This document shows positions 28,322 through 36,804 of a stretch of DNA of 64,000 nt, piece by piece. Position 1 is the first letter of the stretch. Each line of letters begins with the position of its first letter. A program made the translations under genes and the position numbers. Below the pieces are notes generated by a model. The model saw nothing but the letters and a program-made list of their open reading frames with translations. It did no database searches and had not been told where the DNA came from. Origin of the DNA: Gilvibacter sp. SZ-19 (GTDB lineage Bacteria; Bacteroidota; Bacteroidia; Flavobacteriales; Flavobacteriaceae); contig NZ_CP019333.1 in the NCBI RefSeq assembly GCF_002163875.1, forward strand, positions 2,114,864 through 2,178,863. The letters run 5' to 3'.

Positions 28322-30865
28322 CTAGAAGCTGAGTTCCAAAGAGAAATTTGGGGTAAATCGCAGCGAGCGGTTTTCGATCTGGTTTATGGCAAATTGATCT
28401 TCTCCGATCTGCTGAGACACATAGTAACGATCCAGTAAATTGTTGTTGTTGAAGATATTCTGAAATGCCGCATTGGCTTTTAAGGAGTATGTCTGCTTGT
28501 CTAGCACTATGTATTTGAAAGATAGGTCAGCTCGAAAAAAGGATTCGAGTCGCTGCTGATTGGGTGGGTTGAAAGGAATCTCCATATCGTCTTGTACGGC
28601 AGACAAGGCTTCTCCTAATGGATCTGTAAAGGGTTTTCCACTGCGCCATTGCAAACCAAAAACAGTACTGAACCTCCCCAGGTCGTAACTTACCGCTGTT
28701 CGTAGCGAATGGGTGATATCGAGGTTATTGGCAAATACCTGCGGATCAAAACTGTCAAATTGATAGTCGTTGTTGGAATAGGTGTAACCCAGCCAGGCAC
28801 CCAGGCCACGCCAGCGCTTGTTAATAATAAGTTCCAAGCCATATACCTGATAGGAGCCAATAGCTGCCGTGTTCGCGAATTGATTTTGGAAACCTTGGGT
28901 AGTGGCACTGATACCGTCAACCGCCTTTTCAAAGTATTCCAAATTGATCAACCAATTGCGTTTGTTCCACACCAGACCACTAGACCATTGTTTGCTCGTA
29001 ATCAGTGGAACTTCGTTGCCATTGGCTTGTATCCAACGGCGGTTCTCCACACCCAAGAACTCGTTTTGAAAGGCAACTGCCTGACTAATGCTTTGACTTT
29101 TGAATTCCCCGTGAAACTCCACTGCAAAGCCACCTCCAAGCTTTTGATGCAGATTAAAACGAGGCTCGAATCGGTATTCGTTGATTTTGGGGTAGTGTGT
29201 TAGTCGTAAGCCCGCATTGATCTGGGTTTTCCCTTGAAAAGGATTCCAACTGAGTTGGTTGAAAAGGTTGTGCCCAACAAGGACTTCTTTAACCCGTCTT
29301 CTGAATTCTGGGGTGGTGGTTTGGTCGCTGTTGGTTACGCCGGTTTCTGTAAACTCATAACCTGCCTCCCACTGGAGATTGTTTTTAGGGCGATAAACTA
29401 ACTGGCCGCGACCTACAAAAGAGATCACTTCATTGCCTTGGGTGTCGAATGCAGTGGTTAGTAATTCAAAATTCGCTGCATCGAGATTGTATTGACTTCT
29501 GTAGGCCTCAATACTGCTACTCCATTTAGAATTCCAGCTGCGCTGCCAACTAATTCCCGCGGCTATATTCTGCTGATCTAGTTCACTGGTTTCGCTCAAG
29601 GTAAATGCGTCGTTGGACAAACTCTGATTAAAGGTCAAGGCATTGTTTATCACTAGAAAATTCACTCGGAATTTATCTTTTGCCGTTGGATCGAAAAGTA
29701 GTTTAGCACTCAGGTCGTAGAAGTTAAAATCTTCGGAGGCCTTTAGTTCCGATTGAGCGTTAGGGGTTGCCAAGTTCGTGATCTGCGTATCCTGAAAAAC
29801 CCGCTCGGAATAACTGTTGTAAATGGGAGTTTCGTAGAGATCGTTCAAGGAGCGTCGCCCCGCTATCATTACAGAGAGTTTCTTGCTCAGGGGAAGATCT
29901 ATAAAAGCATTGGCGTGCAAGAGGTTCAAGGTGGCTTTTCCGTGAATGCCGTCGGTGATCTCGTCTTTGGCCTTTAGATCAATTACTCCAGAAACACTCT
30001 CGCCATAGCGACTATGAGTCCCGTTGCGGTATATATAGACATCTTCGGTTATATAAGGATTAATAGCCGAGATCAATCCGTAGAAATGTCCACTCTGATA
30101 CACGCGAATGCCGTCCCAAAGTAGCAGGTTTTCTCCATTGCTTCCCCCGCGAACATTCACATTAGATACGGTTTCGTCCACACTTTCTACCCCTGGTAAG
30201 GTTTGGGAGATCTGTAGAACATCGGTCTCTGCTATTCCAGGAAGCAGACCGAATTTTTCGGTATTAAAGCGGTAAGAGCCATCGTTGGTTCTGTAGATCC
30301 CTTGGGTAAATACAGGTTGCAGCAGTACTTCTTCTAACTGGTCCACACTGGGGCGCAATTGCACCACAACGGTGTCAAACTCTACTGGACCAACATTGAG
30401 TCCCTGAGTTTGATACCCGAGGTACTGTACTTGTATAAAAATAGGAGCAGCGGGGTTGGGAATATAACTACTCCCAGAGGCATTGGTGGTGTATCCGGTG
30501 GTTTGGTCTACCAAACGGATATTCGCATTGGGCAAGGGGAGTCCGCTTTGCGCATCCAAGACCACAATATGTATACTGTCTGGGGCGCTAATAGAGTAAT
30601 AACGGGCATTGATCTGCTTGATCTGCAAGCCTGTGCGCGCTTTGATATACTCTAAATTGGCGGCTAAATTTGCAGTTGTTGTTGGGGTTATACTGATGTC
30701 ACTTATCGCGTCCGAAGCATAAGAAAAACGAATGTCGTACTGCTGTTCTAGGCTTTTGAGATAGTCTGAAAGTTTTACCGCATCTTGAGCCAGTCCGGCG
30801 TTAAGCCCGATCAGTAAAAAGAAACTCGTCGATAAAAAAAGGCGTCTGAAATTATTCGACCTCAT
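28322..30865 (-). CDS. TonB-dependent receptor with N-terminal STN domain (locus 1)
   Basis: This is an outer-membrane transporter that also signals to FecR. The product is 847 residues. In order: signal peptide (1-26), a secretin/TonB N-terminal (STN) domain (about 28-85) starting KLSDYLKSLEQQYDIRFSYA, a carboxypeptidase-regulatory-like beta domain (about 98-180), a plug (about 190-330) with NVRGGSNGENLLLWDGIRVY, and a beta-barrel ending in SLELSF. The STN domain is the part that contacts FecR in FecA-type systems. The start overlaps the fecR gene by 14 nt. No SusD partner is adjacent; the ligand is unknown. Confidence 0.9.
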   Translation of the reverse strand: MRSNNFRRLFLSTSFFLLIGLNAGLAQDAVKLSDYLKSLEQQYDIRFSYASDAISDISITPTTTANLAANLEYIKARTGLQIKQINARYYSISAPDSIHIVVLDAQSGLPLPNANIRLVDQTTGYTTNASGSSYIPNPAAPIFIQVQYLGYQTQGLNVGPVEFDTVVVQLRPSVDQLEEVLLQPVFTQGIYRTNDGSYRFNTEKFGLLPGIAETDVLQISQTLPGVESVDETVSNVNVRGGSNGENLLLWDGIRVYQSGHFYGLISAINPYITEDVYIYRNGTHSRYGESVSGVIDLKAKDEITDGIHGKATLNLLHANAFIDLPLSKKLSVMIAGRRSLNDLYETPIYNSYSERVFQDTQITNLATPNAQSELKASEDFNFYDLSAKLLFDPTAKDKFRVNFLVINNALTFNQSLSNDAFTLSETSELDQQNIAAGISWQRSWNSKWSSSIEAYRSQYNLDAANFELLTTAFDTQGNEVISFVGRGQLVYRPKNNLQWEAGYEFTETGVTNSDQTTTPEFRRRVKEVLVGHNLFNQLSWNPFQGKTQINAGLRLTHYPKINEYRFEPRFNLHQKLGGGFAVEFHGEFKSQSISQAVAFQNEFLGVENRRWIQANGNEVPLITSKQWSSGLVWNKRNWLINLEYFEKAVDGISATTQGFQNQFANTAAIGSYQVYGLELIINKRWRGLGAWLGYTYSNNDYQFDSFDPQVFANNLDITHSLRTAVSYDLGRFSTVFGLQWRSGKPFTDPLGEALSAVQDDMEIPFNPPNQQRLESFFRADLSFKYIVLDKQTYSLKANAAFQNIFNNNNLLDRYYVSQQIGEDQFAINQIENRSLRFTPNFSLELSF

Positions 30866-31754
30866 TCAACACTACTTTGTTTTTATCCAAAACGCTGTAG
30901 GTCATCTGTAAAGGAGTGCAAATGGATTGTAGTGCGATATCGAGATCCTGGTGTGTAAAGCTGCCTGTAAAGCGCTTTTTAAGATCAATATCTTTCACTT
31001 CTAGTTGAACACTGTAATAATGTTCCAATTCATCCAGAACCTCCGACAAAGGAGCATTCTCAAAAGAACTCTCGTGTTGCAGCCAACGGGGGGCGCTTAG
31101 GCTGGTAGTGAGATTCTTTAAACTGCTACCTTTGGTGAACTCTAAGGCTTCTCCGGCCTTCAAGGTGACAACCTGCTGATCTAAAGATACAGAAACAACC
31201 CCTTCAAAACAACTCACCTTGAGTTGCTGCCCTCGGGCAAATACGTTGAATTGGGTTCCAAGTACAGTCACATCACCAAGATCGGTCTCAACCACAAAGG
31301 CACTGCCTTTGGCCACTTTAAAATAAGCTTCTCCTTCTAGGCGAAGGGTTCTGGCGTTTCTCCAATCTTGTTCGTTATAGGTCAGGAAAGAATCGGCATT
31401 AAGTGCTACTTCAGAAGTGTCTGGCAAAAAGACCTGTGTCTTTTCGGCTATAGCAGTATTGACATCGGTGTCCATACCCTGCCAAAACACATAGGACAAC
31501 GCAACAATAGCGAAGACTGCCGCAATACGGATCACGTATTTAAGCGGTTGTAAACGTCTTACTTTCGCAGGACGGTTAAGCTGTTGGATGTTCTTCCAAA
31601 CTGCAGCCTCTGGGAATTCAGGTGCTTCTAGATTAGAAGACTCAGTGGCAATTTGCATCAAGGCATCCATCTCTGGATCCGCTTTTAGCAAGGCTTCTTG
31701 CTGCTCCGTCAGCTCGTCATTCATCCATTTATGAAGCAAAGATTGCTTGTCCAT
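30852..31754 (-). CDS. FecR-family anti-sigma factor / sigma regulator (locus 1)
   Basis: This inner-membrane protein relays the receptor signal to the ECF factor. The product is 300 residues. A cytoplasmic segment (1-70) is followed by a membrane helix around VIRIAAVFAIVALSYVFW, then the periplasmic FecR domain with LRLEGEAYFKVAKGSAFVVE and VLGTQFNVFA, and a C-terminal DUF4974-type domain containing KKRFTGSFTHQDLDIALQSI. It overlaps the receptor gene by 14 nt. It has its own ECF-type promoter in the gap after the sigma gene. Confidence 0.9.
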   Translation of the reverse strand: MDKQSLLHKWMNDELTEQQEALLKADPEMDALMQIATESSNLEAPEFPEAAVWKNIQQLNRPAKVRRLQPLKYVIRIAAVFAIVALSYVFWQGMDTDVNTAIAEKTQVFLPDTSEVALNADSFLTYNEQDWRNARTLRLEGEAYFKVAKGSAFVVETDLGDVTVLGTQFNVFARGQQLKVSCFEGVVSVSLDQQVVTLKAGEALEFTKGSSLKNLTTSLSAPRWLQHESSFENAPLSEVLDELEHYYSVQLEVKDIDLKKRFTGSFTHQDLDIALQSICTPLQMTYSVLDKNKVVLNEVE

Positions 31755-31772
31755 TCTCTTTCTTTTTCAAGG

Positions 31773-31803
31773 GTATAACAGCTCAGCCTTTAAATACCCT
31801 ACC
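31773..31803 (-). promoter_or_regulatory. Candidate ECF promoter of fecR-receptor operon (locus 1)
   Basis: On the - strand: GGTAGG (31803-31798), 17 nt, then TGTTATAC (31780-31773). The -35-like part starts on the first base after the sigma gene's stop codon. The fecR ATG is 19 nt past the -10-like part. It is one of five copies with identical spacing in this region. GGGTA and TACCC arms (31771-31775, 31795-31799) overlap both elements. Confidence 0.65.
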
Positions 31804-32334
31804 TTATTTATTAAATCCCTCTAAATTTTTTTTCAGGCCCATTAAAGCCTGACTTATTCGTTTTTCAACAGCTTTTATACTAATGTCTAATTCTTCTGCT
31901 ATCTCCTTGTATTTCTTGCCGTCTATCCGATTCATTAAAAAAGCCGTACGCTGAGCTTCTGTAAGCGTGTTAAGCGCAGCATTGAGCTTTTTGCCGTATT
32001 CTTTTTCCTCCAATAAATATTCGGGAGATTGTTTGTCAATTCCAGAGGTCTGATTACTCCTATAATTGAGCACTACCTTTTTGTGGGCGACAGCATTGAG
32101 AAAACTGTTGTTGGTAACCGTATATAAAAAAGAGCGCGCTTTAGAAAAGCTCACTTTGCGGCAGTTGTTCCAAAGCTTTACAAATGCCTCTTGCACCAAG
32201 TCGTTGGCATCGTCTGCATTTCCACATTTGTAATAGGCGAAATTCCACAGGGCCTGCCCATGCGCTTTATACAGTGCGTTGTAATGCTGCTCCTGGCAGA
32301 TGTCTTTTTTATCCTGCGGATCTTTTTCGGTCAC
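31804..32334 (-). CDS. FecI-like ECF sigma factor (locus 1)
   Basis: This sigma-70 family factor is controlled by the adjacent FecR. The product is 176 residues. Region 2 is seen around NADDANDLVQEAFVKLWNNC, and region 4 around LTEAQRTAFLMNRIDGKKYK and EIAEELDISIKAVEKRISQA. The start codon is GTG (MTEKDPQDKK); no in-frame ATG lies nearby. A weak TATATTTA box lies upstream on the - strand, while the divergent candidate ECF promoter at 32392 points the other way. Confidence 0.9.
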   Translation of the reverse strand: MTEKDPQDKKDICQEQHYNALYKAHGQALWNFAYYKCGNADDANDLVQEAFVKLWNNCRKVSFSKARSFLYTVTNNSFLNAVAHKKVVLNYRSNQTSGIDKQSPEYLLEEKEYGKKLNAALNTLTEAQRTAFLMNRIDGKKYKEIAEELDISIKAVEKRISQALMGLKKNLEGFNK

Positions 32335-32391
32335 GTAATCCTTTGTTTTTAAAGGCGTGTAAATATAAATAGAAACTTTTTTAAATTTTTT

Positions 32392-32422
32392 GGTAGGGTT
32401 TTTTTGCGGTACGCTGTTTTAC
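32392..32422 (+). promoter_or_regulatory. Candidate ECF promoter pointing into the 1-kb gap
   Basis: GGTAGG (32392-32397), 17 nt, then TGTTTTAC (32415-32422) on the + strand. It has the same form and spacing as the promoters in front of fecR (both loci), the lipoprotein and the FAS1 gene. Transcription would start near 32429 and move away from the sigma gene. Confidence 0.6.
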
Positions 32423-32428
32423 TAACAA

Positions 32429-32725
32429 ATCGACACTAACGCTCGATAGTTCTTTGAAAAGATGATTACCGGATGGGTGCTTCCACAAGAAGACATTTAA
32501 AAATAGCTATCTATGAAAAGGAGAAATCCGACAACTCGATTTTAAGACAAGAATGCAATTTTTTTCAATAACAAGTCACATTAGTTAAACTGAATCGCAT
32601 TAGACTTAGAATCCTTGGGCACCATCAGCAACGAGAAATTCTTAAACCTACAGTTATTCATTTTGATGCTAGTTAAAAGTTTCTGTTCATAATGACTACC
32701 TCTTGTTGCTGATAGCCCTTTTTTT
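32429..32725 (+). ncRNA. Candidate ECF-controlled small RNA with terminal hairpin
   Basis: The proposed transcript starts just after the candidate ECF promoter and ends at a T7 run (32719-32725). Its 3' part folds as a long hairpin. GGGC (32617-32620) pairs with GCCC (32715-32718), and ATCAGCAACGAGA (32624-32636) pairs with TCTTGTTGCTGAT (32701-32713) with one mismatch. The inner part allows GTTATT with AATGAC. Only very short frames exist, the longest 32 codons (32473-32571, MGASTRRHLKIA...). The flavobacterial 6S-Flavo RNA family is one alternative identity to test. Confidence 0.45.
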
Positions 32726-32922
32726 AAAAGCACCAAAGGTAAGGCCGGCAGCCAGACCGCAACACATATGACGTCTAGTGAGGCACCAAAGCTTTTTCTT
32801 TAGGTTAAACGAAAAACGGTGTAGCGTCTATGACATTAAGTTGCATGCAATATCCTTAACCTACATGAGGTCACTGCTTTCCTTACCTTTCTTAATCATC
32901 TTTTTTTGCGCCAATAAAATAT

Positions 32923-32946
32923 ACCGTCTTTTAGACGGTTTTTTTT
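32923..32946 (+). terminator. Intrinsic terminator in the 1-kb gap
   Basis: ACCGTCT (32923-32929) pairs with AGACGGT (32933-32939) around a TTT loop, followed by a run of T. No protein gene precedes it on this strand, so it probably ends a non-coding transcript or is a back-up for the terminator at 32725. Confidence 0.8.
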
Positions 32947-32978
32947 ATTTAGTCACGCGACTTTTAACCCGCTCCAGC

Positions 32979-33106
32979 GGCTACAAACTATTGCTGTTTC
33001 CTTTCTTATTGTCTTTTTTTCACTCCGTAGCGCTGCTATGCAGCTCAAAAAAGTCTTCAATTAAGAAAACATCTACTAGTTTTCGCTATGCTGTTTCGGG
33101 TTAAAA
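32979..33106. repeat. 128-bp direct repeat, copy 1
   Basis: It begins GGCTACAAAC and ends TTAAAA. It matches copy 2 at 111 of 128 positions by hand alignment, with no gaps. The best conserved core runs from the poly-pyrimidine tract through CTCCGTAGCGCTGCTATGCA into CTCAAAAAAG. The core can fold (GCTGC TAT GCAGC). Confidence 0.85.
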
Positions 33107-33146
33107 ATCGCGTGGAGGGTTTCTGTTCTAAAGGAATATTGTAAAA

Positions 33147-33274
33147 GGCTACAAACTGCTGCTATTTCCTTTCTTTTTGTCTTTTTTTCGCTCCGTAGCG
33201 CTGCTATGCAGCTCAAAAAAGCCTTCAATTAAGAAAATATCCGTGAATTTTCGCTTCGTTGTCTCGGCTTAAAA
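33147..33274. repeat. 128-bp direct repeat, copy 2
   Basis: It has the same length and order as copy 1, offset by 168 bp. The 5' 90 bases are nearly identical, while the last 40 bases hold most of the differences. It lies 61 bp downstream of the locus 2 receptor stop codon on the - strand. Confidence 0.85.
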
Positions 33275-33335
33275 GTTGAGTTTTGGGTCTTCTGAATAGT
33301 ATCAAGAAACGGCGCCTGCAAATTACCGCTAAGAT

Positions 33336-35840
33336 CTATCTAAAAATCACGCGCAGCGTTGCATTAGGAGTAAAGCGCAGGGCCAGGTCATTGACCTTCT
33401 GCACTTCCGTGTTGTCGTTGATGCGGAAAAAGGTGTTGACCACATTGTCATTCCCCAAAAGATTCCATAGCGATAAGCCACTAACAAGTCTTACTTTCTC
33501 GCTGAGGTCATAGGTGTAGGTAGCAGATGCGTCTGCTCTAAAGTAATCCTCTAAGAGCACGCTGTTAGGAGCTAGATAATCTACAAATCCCACTTGTGGA
33601 ATAGAATTGTCTCCTACTGGAGTAAAAGGACGACCACGGCGCCAGTTTAGACCAGCTCCCAGATTAAATCGCCCTAAATTAAAATTCGCTCCAAGTGACA
33701 GAGCATGTCTAATATCTAGGTTATTTGGAAATTCACTTGGGCTAAAGGTCGGAAAGTCATAATCGTTGCGCGCAAAGGTATAACTGATCCAGATATTGGT
33801 TTTTTGCCATTGTCTATTGGCTAAAAAGTCCAAGCCGTAAACGGTGTAAGACCCTGTTTCTCGGCGGTCTTCAAATTGATCTTGAAAACCTTGACTTTGA
33901 CTAGTGATACCGCGGATCTGTTTCCAGTAAGGCTCCGCGCTAAAAAGCCATCCTTTTCGCTGGTAGCTCAAGCCCAGACCTAGGTGTCTTCCTTTTATAA
34001 TTGGAATTACCCCAGGGTCGGAGAGTACCCAGCGTCTGTTCTCCACGCCCAAGAAATCGTTTTGAAGATCCACCACCTGAGAAGTGGTTTGGCTGTTTAG
34101 AGCCCCTAAGAGTTCTAAACTAAAGTTCCTGCCTATACGCTGCGTAACGCGCAGTCTTGGTTCTAGCAGTATTTCGTCGAATTTGTTGATATGATTTGCG
34201 CGCAGTCCGGCTTCAATGCGTGTTTTGCCGTTGGCAGTTTCCATAAGGATGCTACTAAACAAACTGTGGGTGCGCAACACTTGTTTCTCCAGTCTTTCGA
34301 AAGTAGGATTGTTGATGTTCTCAAAATTTGTGATCCCAGTTTCGTTGAACTGATAACCTTGCTGCCAGATGAGTCTTTCGCTAATAGCCCATTTATTCTC
34401 GATCTTAACGCCGGTCTCGACCAGGTCATTCTCTTGTATGAGTCGTTGGTCGTTCTCTATGTCGGCATTGAGTGCCGTGAGTTCATAGCCGCTGCCATAC
34501 CATTGCAATTCAGTACTTATATCTTCGTTCCATTTACGCTGGTAATAGAAGCCTCCGGAGAGATTGTCTTGGGTAAGATTGCTTTGTCGTGCTTGTGGCT
34601 CGCCATCTAATGCTCCGTTTTCTAAAAATTCCAGACGATTCCCCAATCGCAGTAAACTCAAGCGAAATCTATCTTTTGCTGTGGGTTCGTATTGAAGTCT
34701 GATGTGGGCATCAAAGAATTTAAAATCGTCGTCCGAAGTAAAGTTGGACATTCCAGATGTCTGAAGCTCTGTATTCTGAAAGGCCTTGTCAAAATAGGAT
34801 TCGTAAGTCGGCGTATTGAGCAGCGAGTTGAGCGAATGCCTTCCGGCTACTTCTAAAGATAGTTTATCGGTAATAGGCAGTTCGGCCAAGACATCGGCGC
34901 TGAGTAAGTTGAAGCCGGCGTTGACCTTAAAATCAGTAATGATCTCGTCTGAACCTCGCATGGAAATAACGCCAGATACGCCATCACCGTAACGCGCGTT
35001 TCCAACACTTTTATAAACATCTACCTCTTTGGTCAGGTTGGGGTTAAAAGCAGATATTAGTCCAAAGAAGTGTCCGCTTTGATACATTTTAATACCATCC
35101 CAAAGAATAAGGTTCTGGTCGTTGGTTCCTCCGCGGATATTCAAAAAGGAAACGGTTTCGTTCACGCTTTGTATTCCGGGAAGTTCTTTCAAGGTTAGCA
35201 GCACATCACTCTCTATAAGCCCCGGCAGTATATCAAAGGCATCGTAATTCACGTTGACTGCGCCGTCGGCCTTTCTGCTGATACCTTTTGTGATGAAATT
35301 GGTTAGCAGAACAGGATTCAAGGCTTCGGCCTGTGGGCTCAATCGGAAGACCGTGCATACGCCCCTCGGGGTCGCGGCATCCAATACTGCCGACTGTTTT
35401 CCATAACCTAAATAGGTGACACTAATAGGTGTTGATCGGATAAGGCTATTTACCACCGCGCGACCTGCCTTATCGGTAACAACTTGTTGGTAGGAGGTAG
35501 TTATAATGGCTCCGGATAATGCTTGATCGGTCTCTGCACTTAGAATTTCTATACAGAATTCTCGGTTTTCCTTAGGAGTAACGGTAACGGTATTATCTTC
35601 TAAAAGGCGGTAGTCGAACAGCGTAGTTTCTTGTAATTCCGTCAAGGCCTCAGTTAAAGCCGTTGCCGTTTCGGAACCAGAATAAATATGAGTTACCAGG
35701 ACTGCATCCTCATAAGAAAAAGTACAGTTGAACTGCGTTTCTAAGAGGTTGAAATAATCGGTAAGCGACTGTCTTTGTTGTCCGAAGACATGCAGTAGAA
35801 ATCCGAAGAAGAAAAATAAAATGAAGATGCGTTTGCGCAC
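33336..35840 (-). CDS. TonB-dependent receptor with N-terminal STN domain (locus 2)
   Basis: This is an outer-membrane transporter/transducer paralogous to the locus 1 receptor. The product is 834 residues. It has a signal peptide (MRKRIFILFFFFGFLLHVFG), an STN domain from SLTDYFNLLETQFNCTFSYE, a carboxypeptidase-regulatory-like domain (about 95-170), a plug with NIRGGTNDQNLILWDGIKMY, and a barrel whose last residues are LRVIFR. The start is a GTG 15 nt after the fecR stop. Plug and barrel resemble locus 1 closely, but the two differ throughout, so they may handle different ligands. Confidence 0.9.
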   Translation of the reverse strand: MRKRIFILFFFFGFLLHVFGQQRQSLTDYFNLLETQFNCTFSYEDAVLVTHIYSGSETATALTEALTELQETTLFDYRLLEDNTVTVTPKENREFCIEILSAETDQALSGAIITTSYQQVVTDKAGRAVVNSLIRSTPISVTYLGYGKQSAVLDAATPRGVCTVFRLSPQAEALNPVLLTNFITKGISRKADGAVNVNYDAFDILPGLIESDVLLTLKELPGIQSVNETVSFLNIRGGTNDQNLILWDGIKMYQSGHFFGLISAFNPNLTKEVDVYKSVGNARYGDGVSGVISMRGSDEIITDFKVNAGFNLLSADVLAELPITDKLSLEVAGRHSLNSLLNTPTYESYFDKAFQNTELQTSGMSNFTSDDDFKFFDAHIRLQYEPTAKDRFRLSLLRLGNRLEFLENGALDGEPQARQSNLTQDNLSGGFYYQRKWNEDISTELQWYGSGYELTALNADIENDQRLIQENDLVETGVKIENKWAISERLIWQQGYQFNETGITNFENINNPTFERLEKQVLRTHSLFSSILMETANGKTRIEAGLRANHINKFDEILLEPRLRVTQRIGRNFSLELLGALNSQTTSQVVDLQNDFLGVENRRWVLSDPGVIPIIKGRHLGLGLSYQRKGWLFSAEPYWKQIRGITSQSQGFQDQFEDRRETGSYTVYGLDFLANRQWQKTNIWISYTFARNDYDFPTFSPSEFPNNLDIRHALSLGANFNLGRFNLGAGLNWRRGRPFTPVGDNSIPQVGFVDYLAPNSVLLEDYFRADASATYTYDLSEKVRLVSGLSLWNLLGNDNVVNTFFRINDNTEVQKVNDLALRFTPNATLRVIFR

Positions 35841-35855
35841 GCCTAATTACGGTTG

Positions 35856-36752
35856 TTATTTTGTAATGGTCACCTTTTTTCCGGAGATCTGAAACTTCAA
35901 ATTAAGGGGGACGGTAACTGCTTCCATTGCGGTTTCCAGATCTTCATGGGTAAAACTACCAGTAAAAATAACATTTTTATCGATGGTGGATGCATCGACA
36001 CTCACTTCATATTGTCGCTCTAGTTCGGCTAAGATGATCTTGTAGGGCGTGCTCTTAAAAATAGACTTGTGATTAACCCAACTCGGTCTTGCCGTTGCGG
36101 TCTCAAAGCGATTCAGCTTTGTGCCCAAAAGGCGAACACCCTCTCCGGCACCGATCTCTATTGTGGTATTATCAGGGAAGCTAACTGCAACTCGACCTTC
36201 AAAACAGGTCACCTCGAATAAGCCATCGCGATCCACTACGTTGAAAACAGTGCCTAGCACACGGACCGAACCCGCATCAGTATTAACTTCAAAACTACTT
36301 CCTTTGGTAACGGTGAATAATGCTTCTCCATCTAGGTCTACCTGACGGGAATCTTCCCATTTATCTTCATTATAACTCAGACTTGTTCCTGCATTGAGTT
36401 GCACTGTGGACGCATCTGGCAGTGATACCTCTAAACGATCTGCGTTGGCTGCCGTAAGTGTGGTGGTGTTATTCGCTGTCAGATTAACAACTAACAAGCC
36501 CAATACAAATAGCGCCGCTATTGCAGAAGCAATGCGCCACGGCTTTAGTCTTTTGACCTTGGTTTGTTGTTGTTGCTTTAGGCGGAGGCGATCGTAACTT
36601 GAGCTGGCGTCAAACTCCGGTGCCCGAAAGTATTGTGCAGCTTGGGAAATTTTTTCGTAAGCACTGAAGCGCTCGTCGTCTTGTAACGCCGTGCGATCCG
36701 CTTCGCTCAAGCTATGATCTAACCACCTTAAAAACAAATTTTCCTTTTTCAT
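35856..36752 (-). CDS. FecR-family anti-sigma factor / sigma regulator (locus 2)
   Basis: The product is 298 residues. It has a cytoplasmic N-terminal part to about residue 72, a membrane helix around IASAIAALFVLGLLVVNL, and a periplasmic FecR domain with VDLDGEALFTVTKGSSFEVN and VLGTVFNVVD. The C-terminal DUF4974-like domain contains KNVIFTGSFTHEDLETAMEA. It would hold or activate the sigma factor encoded just upstream, in response to the receptor encoded just downstream. A candidate ECF promoter lies between it and the sigma gene. Confidence 0.9.
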   Translation of the reverse strand: MKKENLFLRWLDHSLSEADRTALQDDERFSAYEKISQAAQYFRAPEFDASSSYDRLRLKQQQQTKVKRLKPWRIASAIAALFVLGLLVVNLTANNTTTLTAANADRLEVSLPDASTVQLNAGTSLSYNEDKWEDSRQVDLDGEALFTVTKGSSFEVNTDAGSVRVLGTVFNVVDRDGLFEVTCFEGRVAVSFPDNTTIEIGAGEGVRLLGTKLNRFETATARPSWVNHKSIFKSTPYKIILAELERQYEVSVDASTIDKNVIFTGSFTHEDLETAMEAVTVPLNLKFQISGKKVTITK

Positions 36753-36767
36753 ATCAATTTGTCACTT

Positions 36768-36798
36768 ATAGAACAACCATACTTGGCAAATTCCTACC
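36768..36798 (-). promoter_or_regulatory. Candidate ECF promoter of fecR-receptor operon (locus 2)
   Basis: On the - strand: GGTAGG (36798-36793) continuing as AATTT, then TGTTCTAT (36775-36768), with 17 nt between the two blocks. It begins 6 nt after the sigma stop codon. ACTTGG and CCAAGT arms (36781-36786, 36798-36803) flank the -35-like part. It is nearly identical to the divergent copy at 37382. Confidence 0.65.
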
Positions 36799-36804
36799 CA
36801 AGTC

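Larger units (their letters stand above)
32335..33335. other. 1-kb gap between the two ECF loci without a convincing protein gene
   Basis: From left to right it holds a candidate ECF promoter (32392-32422), a structured RNA candidate ending in a terminator (to 32725), an 8-bp inverted repeat TAGGTTAA/TTAACCTA (32801-32808, 32856-32863) around a TTGCATGCAA palindrome, a second terminator (32923-32946), and two 128-bp direct repeats. The only longer frame (32778-33104) starts with GTG, spans the terminator and has a low-complexity translation, so I do not call it. Confidence 0.7.

Noticed and set aside
28709-29203. 164-codon frame antisense to the locus 1 receptor
   Set aside because: Lies fully within the receptor barrel coding region; no start signal or family match.
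32778-33104. 108-codon frame in the 1-kb gap
   Set aside because: GTG start, low-complexity translation, spans a clear terminator and part of a 128-bp repeat.
32979-33274. CRISPR array
   Set aside because: Only two copies, 128 bp each, diverged; not a repeat-spacer pattern.
35488-35520. Further GGTAGG copy inside the locus 2 receptor gene
   Set aside because: Coding region; the second block TGTTNTAY is missing at the required distance.
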